In this document: positions 61,431 to 64,000 of the stretch, piece by piece | Numbering within the stretch: position 1 is the first letter of the stretch | Layout: every line of letters starts with the position of its first letter | DNA from: Cristatella mucedo | Lineage: Eukaryota > Bryozoa > Phylactolaemata > Cristatellidae | Reading direction: 5' to 3' | Length of the DNA: 64,000 nucleotides | Assembly (NCBI GenBank): GCA_009760855.2 | Contig: WPIO01000006.1 | Location: 6,846,001 to 6,910,000 of the forward strand | Position numbers and translations under genes: made by a program | Notes under the pieces: generated by a model | The model's database searches: none | Told to the model about the DNA's origin: nothing | The model's input: only the letters and a program-made list of their open reading frames with translations

Positions 61431-63380
61431 ATGCCAAGAGAGTGTAAGAATTCTCCGCATCTATTACCTTACATCTGCGGGAGATTTTCGACAAAAGAGC
61501 AGTGGCTATCGATGAATTTATTAATCAAACTGTGCTCTTATGCCTACTTCGGATGCAAACTGGGAGAACAGCTTAAAACATCGGGATCCCATATGGTGTG
61601 CATGACGTGTGTATACAATTTGAGACTATTGCTTAAAGGTCAAAACAAGTGCATGCCATTTGGAGTTTCGAGACTTGGGGGTAAACAATTGACCATGCTT
61701 CGAATTTTTATTTCTGCATCACTAACGTGCAGGGCTTCACCACGAAGAATAAGCGTAAAGTTAAATAATTCAAATCCACCGTCAGTGATGCGACCTGTTC
61801 CACAAATTGATGAGGTGGGATTTTCTGTTCCATCTGCTACATTTGATGATATATTGATTGACAGTGATTTGAGTTCAACTGAAGGTGATGTTGATGAGAA
61901 ATATGATGCTTTTGATGTTTCAACACTTCAACTATTGTCACAATCTCACATTTTGATAGTTGGTCCATTTTAGGACCGTTCAAATTAAATTTAAATTTTT
62001 CAACTGGGAAATACATTTTATCGTAATCTGATCTTGATGGCTTAGTGGGAGACCTTGACCTTCCCAAAGACTAAGCGGAACTCCTCAGTTCTAGATTGAC
62101 AGAAATAACTGTTCTTGCACCGAGTCCTACATTTTCGTGATATAGACATTGTGAAAACAAGGGTGTATATACTGTACGTTTTGACGAAGGGTTCACTAGT
62201 CTATTGCAGCAACGTCGAAGGTCTAGTTAACCAGATGAAAAAGTGCTATGATTCAGTTGAGCGGAAACTCTTCGTTGATTCTTCAAACTGCAGTTCAAAG
62301 AGAGCTTTATTTCTCAATTCAAACAAACTTTCCTTTTTGCCGGTTGCACATTCTATACAGATGAAAGAGACTTACAGAAGCATGAAAATACTTCTCGATG
62401 AAATCAAATAAGATCAACGTCAGTGGCAGATATGCGCCGATTTAAATGTCATTGCTCTTTTGCTTGGACGTCAAGGTGGCTACACAAAATATCCGTGCTT
62501 CTTCTATATGTGGGATGGTCTCGCTGATTCCCTTCATTACCGAGAGAAATACTGGCCAGAGAGAACGCGTGTTGCGTCTGGGAGTGACACCGTCAGAGAG
62601 CATCCTCTTATCGACAGCAAGAAAGTGCAAATTCCTTTCTTGCAAATAAAGGTTGGGCTAATGAAACTATTTTAAGGCTCTGAACCAAGGCGGTGAAGCC
62701 TTTAGGTATTTGCAAGAAAGTGTTCCTCAAATTAACGAGGCAAAGATAAAAGCTCGTATTTCTCTTGGTTCAAAGATCAGAGAATAGTTCAAAGAGGCAC
62801 AGTTTATATTAAAAAATGACTGGGTTAGAGTTGCAGGCAAGCAACGGATTAAGCCTGTGGTAGAGAAATTTCTTGGCATTCACAAGTCTGCTGGCTACTC
62901 GCGAATCAGTGAGAACATAATTCAACGCTACGCGATACTTGCAGCAGCAGAATTAATGTTAAGATAAATTTTCTAAACTCTTATCTCGACTATGTCCGAT
63001 CAAATTAAGGAGAATCAAGCCAGGAACGGTGTGAGAGGTTCCATCAGAACATACGTGAAATGGAGCGCAGATATCGAGGCCGCTGCAATGTTAACATGAT
63101 GTCCGATTACTGATTGCTGACGATTACTGATGATGTCCTATCACTGATTGCTGATGATTACTGATGATGTCCGATTACTGATTGCTGATGATTACTGTTG
63201 ATGTCCGATTACTGATTGCTGATGATTACTGATGATGTCCGATTACTGATTGCTGATGATTACTGATGATGTCCGATTACTGATTGCTGATGATTACTGA
63301 TGATGTCCGATTACTGATTGCTGATGATTACTGATGATGTCCGATTACTGATTGCTGATGATTAGTGATTCCGGAGCGCC
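61431..63380 (+). pseudogene. Decayed gene of a cysteine-rich family (unnamed, transposon-like distribution)
   Basis: It starts MPRECKNSPHLLPYICGRFS, with Cys-rich YFGCKLG and CMTCVYNLRLLLKG. A shifted frame at about 61690-61770 gives DHASNFYFCITNVQGFTTKN, then the first frame resumes with PSVMRPVP. Later pieces: DLDGLVGDLDLPKD, a stop, AELLSSRL (about 62030-62095); ERKLFVDSSNCSSKRALFL and FLPVAHSIQMKETYRSMKIL (62220-62400); GRQGGYTKYPCFFYMWDGLA and IQIKVGLMKLF-like (62460-62675); IREMERRYRGR and MMSDYC (63050-63115). Several stops and at least three frameshifts. From memory this order of motifs belongs to an uncharacterised family present in many copies in arthropod and cnidarian genomes; function unknown. 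The last coding block is interrupted by the 34-bp minisatellite. Confidence 0.7.
63098..63370. repeat. 34-bp minisatellite, 8 copies, inside the decayed gene
   Basis: Units start at GTCC positions 63101, 63135, 63169, 63203, 63237, 63271, 63305 and 63339, exactly 34 bp apart. The unit contains GTCCGATTACTGATTGCTGA. The first copy is the gene's own MSDYC codons. Copies are nearly identical. Confidence 0.95.
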
Positions 63381-64000
63381 TGAAGCGTCTCAGCGATTCA
63401 GCTGCTGAAAGCGTAGCAGAAAGTCGAGGAAGAGGCAGTTTGAAAGCATTTGACTAAATGAAGGAAGATTTATGTTTAACTTTTACATAACCCAGATGGT
63501 ATTGTTATTAAACAATTGCAAAAACTGTATGCATTGCATGCGAAACTATTGCACAGAAAATGCAGATCTTTAAAAATCCTGACGTGCAGTGTTAAAACGA
63601 GTTACGGATTCCCAAAGAGCATACCAAAATGGGCTCAAATAATCTGTTAGATTGAAAGCAACTGACCAAACAGTTTTCCTTTGCCGGCCAGCGGAATAGT
63701 TAAATATACACGTTCATTCACGCAGTACACTCGAATTCGGCTCAAGCTCGTCCGTCCGTCAGTGGCAATTGAAAGCCAAGGCTTTATTGTCGGCCATGCG
63801 CTGAACGCCAACGGAAGAGAAAAGTTTCCGTCTCTCAATCGGCGGAGCAATGAGCAGGTTGAACCGCCCATATGATGTTGCCCAGCAGAGATCGTCCTCC
63901 GCTCGAGGCGAATTTCTTTTTCTTCGTGCAGCAGTCACGCAGTGAGGAGGATGCAGATGCACATCCGGTCGCTCTCTAAATTGAAGTTAATGTAAGCGAT
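63381..64000. other. Unassigned sequence to window end
   Basis: 63390-63410 may still be the tail of the decayed gene (SGAPEAS). Beyond that no gene or repeat was recognised; short frames at 63647-63962 overlap on both strands. Confidence 0.4.

Noticed and set aside
63098-63370. CRISPR-like or satellite array
   Set aside because: Contiguous 34-bp units without unique spacers, derived from coding sequence of the adjacent decayed gene.

Overview
This is animal nuclear DNA, most likely from a marine or early-branching invertebrate; the species cannot be named from sequence alone. The evidence is a CTP synthase gene split into 13 exons by GT-AG introns, a secretory-pathway glycosyltransferase-like gene with a lectin tail, very dense non-LTR retrotransposon and tRNA-derived SINE debris, and long GA/CT microsatellites. 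No bacterial operon, rRNA gene, functional tRNA gene or CRISPR array was seen.

Layout. 1-23.5 kb is almost entirely repeats: fragments of two LINE families, SINEs and at least two unnamed repeats (R1, R2). LINE-A has a 3' end carrying a hairpin and an (ATT)n tail; LINE-B has an ATTAC-type tail. 23.5-24.0 kb carries a CT tract and a 184-bp hAT-type element closely resembling the SPIN family. 24.1-42.6 kb is the CTP synthase gene, reconstructed as 13 in-frame exons encoding 618 residues, with introns full of LINE and SINE copies. 42.9-50.6 kb is again repeats, with an orphan CpG-rich block at 48.5-49.2 kb. 50.6-54.5 kb holds an AT-rich higher-order repeat, a CpG-rich promoter region and a two-exon gene for a 542-residue type II membrane protein. 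That protein has the layout of polypeptide GalNAc-transferases but has lost every metal-binding catalytic residue I can align. 55.5-61.2 kb is a nest of LINE and SINE insertions. 61.4-63.4 kb is a decayed gene of a cysteine-rich family, ending in a 34-bp minisatellite that interrupts its C-terminal coding region.

The two host genes are functionally unrelated: nucleotide synthesis in the cytosol, and a probable Golgi glycosyltransferase-like pseudoenzyme. The most informative material is in the mobile elements. One SINE family (SINE2) shares the 3' hairpin tail of LINE-A, which fits SINE mobilisation by a LINE. Two LINE-B copies 30 kb apart share a sharply bounded, nearly identical 322-bp block. 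The SPIN-like element suggests horizontal transfer.

Limits: all boundaries of degraded repeats are by eye and approximate. Family names come from memory of conserved motifs, not from a search.
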